Shown here one piece after another: positions 7,175-14,708 of a stretch of DNA of 26,541 nucleotides. A program made the translations under genes and the position numbers. Positions within the stretch are counted from its first letter, which is position 1. Every line of letters starts with the position of its first letter. The notes under the pieces are model-generated. The model had not been told where the DNA came from, did no database searches, and saw only the letters and a program-made list of their open reading frames with translations. This DNA is from an uncultured Fusicatenibacter sp. (GTDB lineage: Bacteria; Bacillota; Clostridia; Lachnospirales; Lachnospiraceae): positions 1 to 26,541 of the forward strand of contig CABUPZ010000032.1 in NCBI GenBank assembly GCA_902493585.1, in the 5' to 3' direction.

Positions 7175-7193
7175 TTGTTCATTTTATGAACAA
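7175..7193. promoter_or_regulatory. 19-bp perfect palindrome, candidate operator
   Basis: TTGTTCAT-TTT-ATGAACAA (plus strand) is an 8+3+8 perfect inverted repeat, centred 19 bp upstream of the inner edge of the -35 box of the DMT promoter. Its position just upstream of the -35 suits an activator or a dual regulator. No regulator gene lies next to it, so the protein is unknown. Confidence 0.55.
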
Positions 7194-7309
7194 GTTTCGT
7201 TTATTTTTAATACCCTCTTTCTTTTTCCCTGCGGCACATTTGAAAATTGTTTTCTGCAAACGTTGAAACACATCTGAGAAAAAGCCGCTTTCAAACATAT
7301 TCCGGTATC

Positions 7310-7348
7310 AAAAAGGGCATCCTGAAAACACATGCTTTCAGAATGCCC
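7310..7348 (-). terminator. Intrinsic terminator of trpS
   Basis: On the minus strand GGGCATTCTGAAA pairs with TTTCAGGATGCCC around a short loop, followed by a TTTTT run (7310-7314). It begins 9 nt after the trpS stop codon. Confidence 0.88.
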
Positions 7349-7357
7349 GGTAAAATT

Positions 7358-8443
7358 TTATCCCTGATATTTCTCCGCCTGTTCACGTATCAGATCCAGA
7401 TCATCAAAATAGTTGATCTTCATCGCGTCTCTGACCTCCTGCAGCGTCTGCTCCGCCACCTCTCTGGCCTGTCTGCTTCCCTCTTTGAGTACGTCATATA
7501 CATACGGAATATCCTTCTGGAACTCTTTTCTTCTGTTTCGGATTGGCTCCAGCGTCTCCTGCAGCACTTCGTTCAGGAAACGTTTCACCTTCACATCGCC
7601 AAGACCGCCTCTGCGGTAATGATCCTTCAGTTCATCCAGATTTGCGTATTCCGGAAGGTAACGTTCAAAATGCTCCGGACAGCTGAATGCGTCCAGATAA
7701 GTGAACACGGTATTTCCCTCGATCTTTCCCGGATCCTGCACGCGGATATGATCCGGATCCGTGTACATGCCCATAACCTTCTTTTTGATATCCTCCGGTT
7801 CCTCGGACAGATAAATACAGTTTCCAAGAGACTTACTCATCTTCGCCTTTCCGTCGATGCCCGGAAGACGCAGACACGCCTCCTGCTCCGGCAGAAGAAT
7901 CTTCGGATCTACCAGCGTCTCACCGTATACGGAATTAAATTTATGCACAATCTCTTTCGTCTGCTCGATCATCGGCATCTGATCCTCGCCCACCGGAACC
8001 GTGGTCGCTTTGAACGCCGTGATATCCGCCGCCTGGCTGATCGGATAACAGAAGAATCCCACGGGAATGCTGGCCTCAAAATTTCTCATCTGAATCTCTG
8101 CCTTTACCGTTGGGTTTCTCTGAAGGCGGGATACCGTCACCAGGTTCATATAATAAAAGGACAGTTCACAAAGCTGCGGGATCTGAGACTGGATCAGCAG
8201 TGTGGATTTGGCAGGATCCAGACCACATGCCAGATAATCCAGCGCAACCTCAATAACATTCTGGCGCACTTTTTCCGGATTGTCCGCATTGTCCGTCAGC
8301 GCCTGCGCATCCGCGATCATAATAAATATTTTTTTGTATTCCCCTGAATTCTGAAGCTCCACTCTCCGTCTCAAAGACCCTACATAATGTCCTACATGAA
8401 GTTTTCCTGTCGGTCTGTCACCGGTCAGAATAATCTTTCCCAT
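7358..8443 (-). CDS. trpS: Tryptophanyl-tRNA synthetase
   Basis: This class I synthetase charges tRNA-Trp. The 361-residue protein shows the HIGH-type motif TGKLHVGH at 12-19 and KMSKS at 201-205. PVGEDQMPMIEQTKEI lies between them, as usual for TrpRS. It is somewhat longer than the common 330-340 residues. The start at 8443 is chosen because AGGAGG lies 7 nt upstream; an ATG eight codons earlier has no ribosome site, and the AGGAGG lies inside that extension. Expression should be controlled by the T-box leader at 8578-8826, whose specifier is UGG, and the transcript ends at the hairpin after the stop. The gene is monocistronic. Confidence 0.97.
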   Translation of the reverse strand: MGKIILTGDRPTGKLHVGHYVGSLRRRVELQNSGEYKKIFIMIADAQALTDNADNPEKVRQNVIEVALDYLACGLDPAKSTLLIQSQIPQLCELSFYYMNLVTVSRLQRNPTVKAEIQMRNFEASIPVGFFCYPISQAADITAFKATTVPVGEDQMPMIEQTKEIVHKFNSVYGETLVDPKILLPEQEACLRLPGIDGKAKMSKSLGNCIYLSEEPEDIKKKVMGMYTDPDHIRVQDPGKIEGNTVFTYLDAFSCPEHFERYLPEYANLDELKDHYRRGGLGDVKVKRFLNEVLQETLEPIRNRRKEFQKDIPYVYDVLKEGSRQAREVAEQTLQEVRDAMKINYFDDLDLIREQAEKYQG

Positions 8444-8577
8444 CTTTTTTCCTCCTGATCTTTTCATTTTCTCCGCTTCTTTCGGCGCAAAACACCTGTC
8501 ACCAGAGCGTGTTTGAAAGTTGCTTTCTGCAAGATGTGCATGCAGGCATGACCGTTTGCCTCCCTATCCGCAAAAAT

Positions 8578-8826
8578 AAAAAAACTCCCGTCCCCAAAGG
8601 AACAGAAGCCAAAATTCTGATTGCCACCTGTGTGGAATTTCACATACCTGCATATGCTCTCATCATAACGGTTAGAGTTTCCGTCAGCGCCTACTGTAAG
8701 GTTCGGGCTGCCCTCGTAAGTCCATTCACACAGATCCGAAATACTGCCTTTCCACCTCCGACAGCTCTCTGTCATTTCTTCCGTCTGCGCTACTACTCTT
8801 ACTCATCGGTTTTTCTATCGGTTATG
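8578..8826 (-). ncRNA. T-box riboswitch, tryptophan-specific (trpS leader)
   Basis: Minus strand. Stem I has the conserved AGAGAGCTG and GGTGGAAAGGCAG segments. The specifier loop reads GAA-TGG-AC, with codon UGG (Trp) at 8722-8724. An AGTAGGC...GACGG...CCGTTA segment follows, as in other T-boxes. The T-box core AGGTGGCAA (8621-8629) has TGGC, complementary to the GCCA end expected of tRNA-Trp. A CAGAA/TTCTG helix (8603-8619) can act as antiterminator and excludes the terminator stem (8585-8594 with 8599-8608, several wobbles), which is followed by seven Ts at 8578-8584. Uncharged tRNA-Trp should therefore turn trpS on. The core departs from the usual AGGGTGGNACCGCG. Confidence 0.9.
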
Positions 8827-8832
8827 TCCCGT

Positions 8833-8862
8833 ATTATACACCGCACAGCCGCCAAAAGTCAA
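8833..8862 (-). promoter_or_regulatory. Sigma-A promoter of the trpS T-box transcript
   Basis: Minus strand: -35 TTGACT (8857-8862), 18-nt spacer, consensus -10 TATAAT (8833-8838). It lies just after the HAD gene stop codon, and the predicted start is near 8826. Confidence 0.85.
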
Positions 8863-8887
8863 GGAAAAACACTGCCGAAAGCAAACA

Positions 8888-9544
8888 TCACAGCATTCCT
8901 TTTCGGAACGCTTCGGCGACTTCTGCGAGGGACTCCATTTTGGCGAACAGCAAATCGTCCACGCAGGAAGAATCCGTCAGCAGATCCGGAATCATGATGA
9001 CTTTCATTCCCGCCGCATATCCGGACCGGATGCCGTTGTAGGAATCTTCCAGAGCCAGTGCATGCTCCGGCAGGACGCCCAGTTTTTCACAGGCTTTCTG
9101 ATAAATATCCGGAGCCGGTTTGGAGTGCTGCACCATGTTGCCTGTCACGATTTCCTGAAAGTAGCTGTATACCTTCGTCTCCTTCAGGAGTTCTACGGTA
9201 TTCTCATAACTGGAGGATGTTGCGACTGCCAGCTTCATCTGTTTCTCTTTCAATACTTCCAGCAGTTCATACAGTCCTTTTTTGACCGGTGTCCCGTTCT
9301 CCCGGGTGTCCCGCGCAACCTCTGCCCGGTAATTTTCCCGGAATTCCAGATAGGGGAAGTCTTCGCCGTAGGCGCTTTTAAAATACCGCTCCCTCTCTGT
9401 ATTGTTCAGACCGAGGGTGTGGTAAATATCTTTGCCCATTTTGCCAAATCCCATCTTCACACCCACGACATCCCAGCTCCGCTGGATCATTCGTTCGCTG
9501 TCAAACATCAGCCCGTCCATGTCAAAAACAACTGCCTGAAACAT
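8888..9544 (-). CDS. HAD-superfamily phosphatase/phosphomutase, beta-PGM-like
   Basis: The 218-residue protein has all four HAD motifs: nucleophile D8 and acid/base D10 (FDMDGLMFDSE), S110 in VATSSS, K142 in HSKPAPD, and E166/D167 in LEDSYNG. The cap between residues 15 and 90 is the helical C1 type found in beta-phosphoglucomutases and small sugar-phosphate phosphatases. The substrate cannot be told. ATG 9544 lies 2 nt after the yaaA stop and uses a GGGAG site inside the end of yaaA, so the two are translationally coupled. A short imperfect hairpin at the gene end (GCGTTCC/GGAATGC) is the only termination-like structure before the trpS promoter. Confidence 0.88.
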   Translation of the reverse strand: MFQAVVFDMDGLMFDSERMIQRSWDVVGVKMGFGKMGKDIYHTLGLNNTERERYFKSAYGEDFPYLEFRENYRAEVARDTRENGTPVKKGLYELLEVLKEKQMKLAVATSSSYENTVELLKETKVYSYFQEIVTGNMVQHSKPAPDIYQKACEKLGVLPEHALALEDSYNGIRSGYAAGMKVIMIPDLLTDSSCVDDLLFAKMESLAEVAEAFRKGML

Positions 9545-9546
9545 AA

Positions 9547-10311
9547 TTACTCCCTTTCTTTTTCATCGTTGATCTTCAGGAACACATAAGTCTCCGGGGT
9601 GGAATGTTCTTCACTGAACCGGTACCCTAAATGGTCAAATCCTCTCAGGTCCTCCGGTTCCTGTGCTCCCGTCTGCGCCATATAGCGCACCATCTCTCCC
9701 CGTGCCATTTTGGCAGGAGTGGCTTTCTGGCGTACCTTCCCGTCTGCCAGCTCTCCAAACACACAGGTCACATACCGGTCTTCCGGCTGCAGATATTTTT
9801 CCACACATCTGGAATATTCTTTCGAAGCGAGATTCAGGATCACCCCGTCTTCTTCTCTCACCGCACGGTACAGCCGGTCTCCCCAGAATGCATAGAGATC
9901 CTTCGTTCCCGCAACCGCCGCCTTCGCCTGCATTTCCAGACGGTAAGGCACGATGCCGTCCAGCGGCTTCAGCGCACCGTAAAATCCGGAGAGAATATAC
10001 AGATGTTCCTGAATATATGCAATCTCCCTGTCCTCGAACACTGCGGGAGCCATATACTGGTACTGGATTCCTTCATAGGCCAGGATGGCAGGCGTCAGAT
10101 TTTTTTCAAGCTCCATCTTCTGAAATCTCTCATAATTCTGACGGGCAATGGCGTCGTTACATTTCCATAGCTCCTTTGCCTCATCATAAGTCAGCGCCCT
10201 GATCCATTCCGCCAATTCCGATGCTTCCGCAAGGAACTGCGGCAGTTCCCTGTAAGGGTAAAGTTCCGGCTCAACGTTCATTTTCTTTGCCGGTGAGATA
10301 ATCACTTTCAT
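9547..10311 (-). CDS. yaaA: YaaA family peroxide-stress protein (DUF328/UPF0246)
   Basis: The 254-residue protein opens MKVIISPAKKMN, the family hallmark. It contains LYILSGFYGALKPLDGIVPYRLEM near residue 117 and NLASKEYS near 166, and ends with the KxxRGEMVRYM-type and GYxF motifs. In E. coli YaaA lowers intracellular free iron and limits DNA damage under peroxide stress. The start at 10311 follows AAAGGA at about 6 nt; the frame extends five codons further with no better site. It sits between a GNAT gene (35 nt gap) and the HAD gene (2 nt gap), as part of the tex-ylmH-GNAT-yaaA-HAD run. Confidence 0.93.
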   Translation of the reverse strand: MKVIISPAKKMNVEPELYPYRELPQFLAEASELAEWIRALTYDEAKELWKCNDAIARQNYERFQKMELEKNLTPAILAYEGIQYQYMAPAVFEDREIAYIQEHLYILSGFYGALKPLDGIVPYRLEMQAKAAVAGTKDLYAFWGDRLYRAVREEDGVILNLASKEYSRCVEKYLQPEDRYVTCVFGELADGKVRQKATPAKMARGEMVRYMAQTGAQEPEDLRGFDHLGYRFSEEHSTPETYVFLKINDEKERE

Positions 10312-10347
10312 AACTGATCCTTTCACGATTGCGAGACACTGTACAGT

Positions 10348-10860
10348 TTATTTTTCAATATCCAGGACAAACACCACCGCCGCCCCTTCTCCGTAGGACT
10401 GTTTTTTCAGAAACCGGAATCCACATTTCTCCGTGTAAAATCTGTGATTCCTCGTGGAGTAATCCGGGGTTTCCACATACCACCTTCTTGCCTCCGGAAA
10501 TTTCTGCCGGATGGCTTTCCAGGCGTCGGTTCCGATTCCATGGCTTTTTCTGTCCGGATCGATAAAAAGAAGTTCCAGCGTACAGGCATCCTCTTTCGTC
10601 GAAACCGCAAACGCTCCGACGATTTCTCCTCTCCACAGGATCTTTTCTGTGGTACAATTTTCCTTTTCTTTCAGTCTTCTCAGCAGGGAGCCGTCCGCAT
10701 AACCGGAAGGTCCGTCCTCTTCCAGGGACGTGTGCATCCGGGTATCATCGTCAAACGCGCGTTTCATGATATCTGCCAGTACGTTTTCATCCGCTTCCGT
10801 TATCTCCTTCAACCGTACCTCCTGAGATACTGGGGTTTTCATTCTTTCTTGTCTACACAT
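10348..10860 (-). CDS. GNAT family N-acetyltransferase
   Basis: This is a 170-residue single-domain acetyltransferase. VRLKEITEADE near residue 15 starts the fold, LELLFIDPDRKSHGIGTDAWKAI carries the acetyl-CoA pyrophosphate loop (RKSHGIG), and FYTEKCGFRFLKKQ is the usual last strand-helix element. The acceptor substrate is unknown. The chosen ATG 10860 overlaps the last codons of ylmH by 8 nt, which suggests coupling; ATG 10842, six codons in, is equally possible because neither has a strong ribosome site. It is followed by yaaA in the same direction. Confidence 0.85.
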   Translation of the reverse strand: MCRQERMKTPVSQEVRLKEITEADENVLADIMKRAFDDDTRMHTSLEEDGPSGYADGSLLRRLKEKENCTTEKILWRGEIVGAFAVSTKEDACTLELLFIDPDRKSHGIGTDAWKAIRQKFPEARRWYVETPDYSTRNHRFYTEKCGFRFLKKQSYGEGAAVVFVLDIEK

Positions 10861-11611
10861 ACCTGTCCACCGTCACAAAGAGACGTCCCTTTCTCGTCTC
10901 ACTCTTTACGCCCCGGTAAACAAACCGCCCCATATGGCGCACAGAGACGATTGCTCCTTCCCCCGGAACTTCCGACGCAGACATCACAAGCCGGCCGTTG
11001 ACGAACACCTGGCCGGCCTCCAGGCAGGGCGCCATCTTGCTCCGGGAGGTCTTGAACGCCAACGCAAGCAGCGCGTCCAGTCTCACCGACGCAACACTTC
11101 CCTCGATCGTCTCAAACTCCGGCTGCAGCACTTCCGCCGGAACTTCTCCGATTTCCGCGTATACCCTTGTGTGCCGCACCTGTCCCAGATTCTCACAGAT
11201 ATAATCCGCCAGATCCGTCATGCAGAACAGCCAGGCTCTCGTTCCGTCCGTGACGATGTCTCCGGTCTTATGGCGTTCGATCCCAAGATTCATCAGCGCA
11301 CCCAGATAGTCCCGGTGGCTGAGCTTGTCGGCAAACTTTTCGTTCAGCGGAAGGATATACACACAGGAAACCGGGAGCATGGATTCATCCCCCTCTTCCA
11401 GATAAGAAGGCAGGAACATTCCCACTTTCCGCTCCGCCATGGGATATCCGCCCGCCAGCACATAACGTACCTCTTTCTGTTTCCGCATGGTACGGTAGAA
11501 AATGTCCTGTTCATTCAGATTGAGAAATTCCGTATGGGTCGGAATCTCCCGCATCCTGCATTTCTCCGCAAGCTCCTCCACACGCTTTTCCAGCCACTGC
11601 TCCTCATTCAT
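10853..11611 (-). CDS. ylmH: YlmH-like S4-domain RNA-binding protein
   Basis: The 252-residue protein has a C-terminal S4 domain (about 178-245) with SVASVRLDALLALAFKTSRSKMAPCLEAG and VFVNGRLV, the pattern of YlmH. Family members bind ribosomal 50S-tRNA complexes and in Bacillus act in rescue of stalled nascent chains; that function is known for the family, not shown here. The N-terminal part (LNEQDIFYRTMRKQKEVRYVLAGGYP-type) is the YlmH-specific region. The start at 11611 has AGGAAG upstream; the open frame continues 26 codons into a hairpin region with no ribosome site. In many Firmicutes ylmH sits in the division cluster with sepF; here it follows tex. Confidence 0.85.
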   Translation of the reverse strand: MNEEQWLEKRVEELAEKCRMREIPTHTEFLNLNEQDIFYRTMRKQKEVRYVLAGGYPMAERKVGMFLPSYLEEGDESMLPVSCVYILPLNEKFADKLSHRDYLGALMNLGIERHKTGDIVTDGTRAWLFCMTDLADYICENLGQVRHTRVYAEIGEVPAEVLQPEFETIEGSVASVRLDALLALAFKTSRSKMAPCLEAGQVFVNGRLVMSASEVPGEGAIVSVRHMGRFVYRGVKSETRKGRLFVTVDRYV

Positions 11612-11653
11612 CCCGTTCTTCCTCTCATTCCTGACGTTTTCGGTAACCGTTTT

Positions 11654-11694
11654 CGGGCGTGCCAGAAACAGCACTCTGTTTGCAGACACGCCCG
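11654..11694 (-). other. Strong intercistronic stem-loop between tex and ylmH
   Basis: CGGGCGTG (11654-11661) pairs with CACGCCCG (11687-11694), extended by CAGAAACAG/CTGTTTGCAG-type pairing (11663-11671 with 11676-11685, one bulge). On the minus strand it is followed by AAAACGG, not Ts, so it is probably not an intrinsic terminator in that direction. It may protect or process the mRNA after tex. Confidence 0.6.
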
Positions 11695-11708
11695 GATGTT
11701 TCTTCTTA

Positions 11709-13850
11709 TTACAGGATCATCGAAAGGGAAATTCTGTTCTTTTTCAGATCCACACCGATGACCTTCACCTCTACGATGTCACCCACATGAATGACATCCA
11801 GCGGATGTTTGATAAATTTCTTGTTGGTGATCTGAGAGATATGAACCAGTCCGTCCTGATGAACTCCGATGTCCACGAACGCACCGAAATCAATGACGTT
11901 GCGGACGGTGCCTTTCAGCACCATTCCCTCTTTCAGATCTTTCATTTCCAGCACATCGGTACGAAGGATCGGTTTCGGCATCTCATCACGGGGATCACGG
12001 CCCGGTTTTTTCAGTTCTTTTTCGATATCTCTCAGCGTGATCTCTCCGATTCCCAGCTCCGCCGCCATCTTCTTATAATCCCGGATGAAAATAACCGCTG
12101 TTCCGTCCAGGATCTGTTCCGGTTTCATTCCCATCTTCTCCAGCAGCTTTCTCGCCGCCTCATAGCTTTCCGGATGAACGCTGGTTGCATCCAGAGGATC
12201 TTTTCCTCCGGTGATCCGCAGGAATCCGGCACACTGTTCGAACGCCTTCGGACCCAGCTTGGAAACCTTCATCAGTTCTTTTCTGCTCTGGAACCGTCCG
12301 TTTTCCTCCCGGTAAGCGACGATGTTTTTCGCGATCGCCTTTGAGATTCCGGAGATATATTCCAGCAGAGACGCGGAAGCCGTATTCAGATCCACGCCGA
12401 CTTTGTTGACCGAATCCTCCACGACGCCTGTCAGCGCCTCGCCCAGCTTCTTCTGGTTCATATCATGCTGATACTGTCCGACACCGATGGATTTCGGATC
12501 GATCTTCACCAGTTCCGCCAGCGGATCCTGCACCCTTCTTGCAATGGACGCCGCGCTTCTCTGTCCCACGTCAAAATTCGGAAATTCTTCCGTCGCCAGC
12601 TTGCTGGCAGAATAGACAGAAGCTCCCGCTTCATTGGTGATCACATAAGAAACCTTCTCCGGAATTTCTTTCAGGATCTCCACGATGATCTGTTCCGATT
12701 CCCGGCATGCGGTTCCGTTGCCCACAGAAATCAGCGTTACTCCGTAGGTATGGATCAGTTCTTTGACTTTGTCCTTTGCCGCCTGGATCTTTCTCTCATT
12801 GGTGGGAGCGGTCGGATAAACGACAGCGGTATCCAGCACCTTTCCGGTCTCATCCACAACCGCCAGCTTGCATCCGGTACGGAACGCCGGATCCCATCCA
12901 AGTACCACCTGGCCGGCGATCGGCGGCTGCAGAAGCAGCTGTTCCAGATTTTTTCCAAAGACACGGATCGACGAATCCTCCGCCTTTTCCGTCAGCTCGC
13001 TTCGCACCTCACGCTCGATGGCAGGCGCGATCAGACGGCTATAGGCATCAGCGATCGTTGCTCTGAGCACTGGTGTGGTATACGGATTTTCCGTTTTGAT
13101 GATCTGCTTTTCCAGATACCGAAGGATCTCCTCCACCGGCGCTTCGATCTTCACAGTCAGGAATTTCTCTTTTTCCCCACGGTTCAGAGCCAGGACACGA
13201 TGGGACGCGATCTGAGAGACAGGCTCAGACGCGTCATAATATTTCTCGTAGACCGAGGAGACGTTTTCATCCCGCGCAGAGGATACGATCTGGCTTTTCT
13301 TCATCGTCCGCTTCCGGATCTCCATCCGGTAATCGGCTTCATCGGAAATCCTTTCCGCCAGGATATCACAGGCTCCTGCCAGCGCTTCCTGTACCGTGGC
13401 AACCTCTTTTTCTTCGGAAAGATATGGTTCTGCCAGTTTTTCCAGCGGCTCTTTGGCATCCTGTGCCAGGATTGCCTTCGCCAGAGGTTCCAGTCCCTTC
13501 TCTTTCGCAATGGTCGCACGGGTACGCCGTTTCGGACGGTACGGACGATAAAGGTCCTCAACAACCACAAGGGTCTGCGCAGCCTGAATCGACGCTTTCA
13601 GTTCCTCCGTCAGCTTGCCCTGATCTTCAATACTGGAAAGCACCTGTTTCTTCCGGTCTTCCAGATTACGCAGGTACGTCAGACGTTCCCACAGCGCACG
13701 CAGCACTTCGTCGTTGAGCGATCCCGTCATCTCCTTCCGGTAACGGGCAATAAACGGAATGGTATTGCCCTCATCGATCAGTTTTACGGCAGCATCCACC
13801 TGTTCTTCACGAACGTTCAGCTCTTCTGCCAGTACCTTATTTATGTTCAT
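11709..13850 (-). CDS. tex: Tex family S1 RNA-binding transcription accessory protein
   Basis: The 713-residue protein has the full Tex order: N-terminal helical region with IPFIARYRKEMTG (about 32-44), a YqgF/RNase H-like domain around 310-450 (VLGWDPAFRTGCKLAVVD), helix-hairpin-helix motifs around 470-560 (DLNTASASLLEYISGISKAIAK), and a C-terminal S1 domain (about 635-710; GTVRNVIDFGAFVDIGVHQDGLVHIS). Tex binds nucleic acid and affects transcription and, in several pathogens, virulence gene expression. The start at 13850 has AAGGAGG at 9 nt spacing; an in-frame ATG at 13961 lies inside a hairpin with no ribosome site. The leader upstream is about 170 nt and highly structured. Confidence 0.96.
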   Translation of the reverse strand: MNINKVLAEELNVREEQVDAAVKLIDEGNTIPFIARYRKEMTGSLNDEVLRALWERLTYLRNLEDRKKQVLSSIEDQGKLTEELKASIQAAQTLVVVEDLYRPYRPKRRTRATIAKEKGLEPLAKAILAQDAKEPLEKLAEPYLSEEKEVATVQEALAGACDILAERISDEADYRMEIRKRTMKKSQIVSSARDENVSSVYEKYYDASEPVSQIASHRVLALNRGEKEKFLTVKIEAPVEEILRYLEKQIIKTENPYTTPVLRATIADAYSRLIAPAIEREVRSELTEKAEDSSIRVFGKNLEQLLLQPPIAGQVVLGWDPAFRTGCKLAVVDETGKVLDTAVVYPTAPTNERKIQAAKDKVKELIHTYGVTLISVGNGTACRESEQIIVEILKEIPEKVSYVITNEAGASVYSASKLATEEFPNFDVGQRSAASIARRVQDPLAELVKIDPKSIGVGQYQHDMNQKKLGEALTGVVEDSVNKVGVDLNTASASLLEYISGISKAIAKNIVAYREENGRFQSRKELMKVSKLGPKAFEQCAGFLRITGGKDPLDATSVHPESYEAARKLLEKMGMKPEQILDGTAVIFIRDYKKMAAELGIGEITLRDIEKELKKPGRDPRDEMPKPILRTDVLEMKDLKEGMVLKGTVRNVIDFGAFVDIGVHQDGLVHISQITNKKFIKHPLDVIHVGDIVEVKVIGVDLKKNRISLSMIL

Positions 13851-13882
13851 GTATTGATTCCTCCTTGGTAACGATTCGGCCA

Positions 13883-14000
13883 GGTCTGCGCATTTACTGC
13901 GCAGACCGTATGAAAACATAGTGCCTGCAGGCATCCGCCCCATCGCGAAGTGATTTTCCATGGGCGGATGCAGTAACCGTTCAGCTGGCTGAACGGTTAC
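13883..14000 (-). promoter_or_regulatory. Structured tex 5' leader with three hairpins
   Basis: In order of transcription: H1 13973-14000, a perfect 13-bp stem with a 2-nt centre (arm GTAACCGTTCAGC); H2, GCATCCGCCC 13931-13940 with GGGCGGATGC 13962-13971, 21-nt loop; H3, GGTCTGCGCA 13883-13892 with TGCGCAGACC 13898-13907, 5-nt loop. The decamer ACCAAGGAGG occurs at the true ribosome site (13860-13869) and again just before H1 (14001-14010). H1 and H3 each have another copy in the window. Confidence 0.7.
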
Positions 14001-14024
14001 CCTCCTTGGTTTTTGCCTGTTAAT

Positions 14025-14053
14025 ACCTTATCAAGAGCACTTGCTTTTGTCAA
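14025..14053 (-). promoter_or_regulatory. Sigma-A promoter of tex
   Basis: Minus strand: consensus -35 TTGACA (14048-14053), 17-nt spacer, -10 TAAGGT (14025-14030). The predicted start is near 14019. It overlaps a divergent promoter for the plus-strand gene pair. Confidence 0.72.
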
Positions 14054-14069
14054 CTGTGCATGATAAAAT
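14041..14069 (+). promoter_or_regulatory. Promoter of the PYQQ-repeat/DUF975 gene pair
   Basis: Plus strand: -35 TTGCTT (14041-14046), 17-nt spacer, -10 TAAAAT (14064-14069). The start codon is about 33 nt after the predicted start point. It overlaps the tex promoter on the other strand, so the two polymerases should compete. Confidence 0.6.
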
Positions 14070-14107
14070 CATCTTAAAATCGCGAACCAATGAGAAGGGA
14101 GACTTTT

Positions 14108-14686
14108 ATGAATCCATATCAGCAAAACCCACAGGATCCGTATCAACAGGATCCGTATCAGCAGAATCCCTATCCACAGGATCCTTACGGACAGAATCCG
14201 CAGGATCCCTATCAGCAGAACCCTTATCAGCAGCCGCAAAGATACAAAGAACCCGGCTCCTCCGGAATGGCGGTGGCCTCTGTGATCCTCGGTGTCTGTT
14301 CCTTTATCTTTGTGATCAGCGGGCTTTCTCCCCTTCTCGGGGCACTCGGCATCCTTCTCGCACTGCTCAGCCGCGGTTCCGGAAAAATGAGCGTTACCGG
14401 AAGAGCCGGATTGATCGCCTCCTCCTGCGGCCTTGTGATCGGCACAGGAATCCTGGTCTTCCTGATCGTATTTTTGCTCCAGAATACTACGATCGACCAG
14501 CAGTATGATCAAATGGAACGGTATTACAGGGAATACAGCGACGATTACGATGACCATTCCGAATACTATGACGATTACAATGATTTCCTGGACGAATTTG
14601 GTGATGACTACGACGATTATTATTCTCCTGGGGACGGCTGGTACCGTACCCCGGACACTTCACCGGATAACGGAAGCATCATCTGA
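14108..14686 (+). CDS. PYQQ-repeat membrane protein, DUF4190-like, with acidic Tyr/Asp tail
   Basis: The 192-residue protein has three parts. Residues 1-45 are a low-complexity repeat of PYQQNP/PYQQDP/PYGQNPQD units. Residues about 54-115 hold two membrane helices with a glycine-rich turn (GMAVASVILGVCSF, SPLLGALGILLALL, GRAGLIASSCGLVIGTGILVFLIV), the DUF4190 pattern. Residues about 120-170 are rich in Asp and Tyr (DDYDDHSEYYDDYND). The function is unknown; both soluble ends may be on the cytoplasmic side. The start at 14108 follows GGGAG at 7 nt; a weaker ATG six codons upstream was not chosen. It is probably co-transcribed with the DUF975 gene 80 nt downstream. Confidence 0.8.
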   Translation: MNPYQQNPQDPYQQDPYQQNPYPQDPYGQNPQDPYQQNPYQQPQRYKEPGSSGMAVASVILGVCSFIFVISGLSPLLGALGILLALLSRGSGKMSVTGRAGLIASSCGLVIGTGILVFLIVFLLQNTTIDQQYDQMERYYREYSDDYDDHSEYYDDYNDFLDEFGDDYDDYYSPGDGWYRTPDTSPDNGSII

Positions 14687-14708
14687 TCCGGCAGATTGCC
14701 GGCAACGA

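Noticed and set aside
8464..8775. 103-codon minus-strand ORF upstream of trpS
   Set aside because: It lies across the T-box leader (stem I, specifier, antiterminator and terminator). Its apparent codons are explained by the conserved RNA motifs, and it has no ribosome site.
12465..13871. 468-codon plus-strand ORF opposite tex
   Set aside because: It is a shadow of the tex coding frame with no recognisable motif.
13851..13961. In-frame 37-codon N-terminal extension of tex
   Set aside because: The upstream ATG is inside a leader hairpin loop without a ribosome site, while ATG 13850 has AAGGAGG and starts the normal Tex N-terminus.
14117..14235. Short direct DNA repeats (CAGGATCCGTATCA-like units) as a tandem-repeat locus or CRISPR
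   Set aside because: They are in frame and encode the PYQQNP/PYQQDP repeat of the membrane protein.
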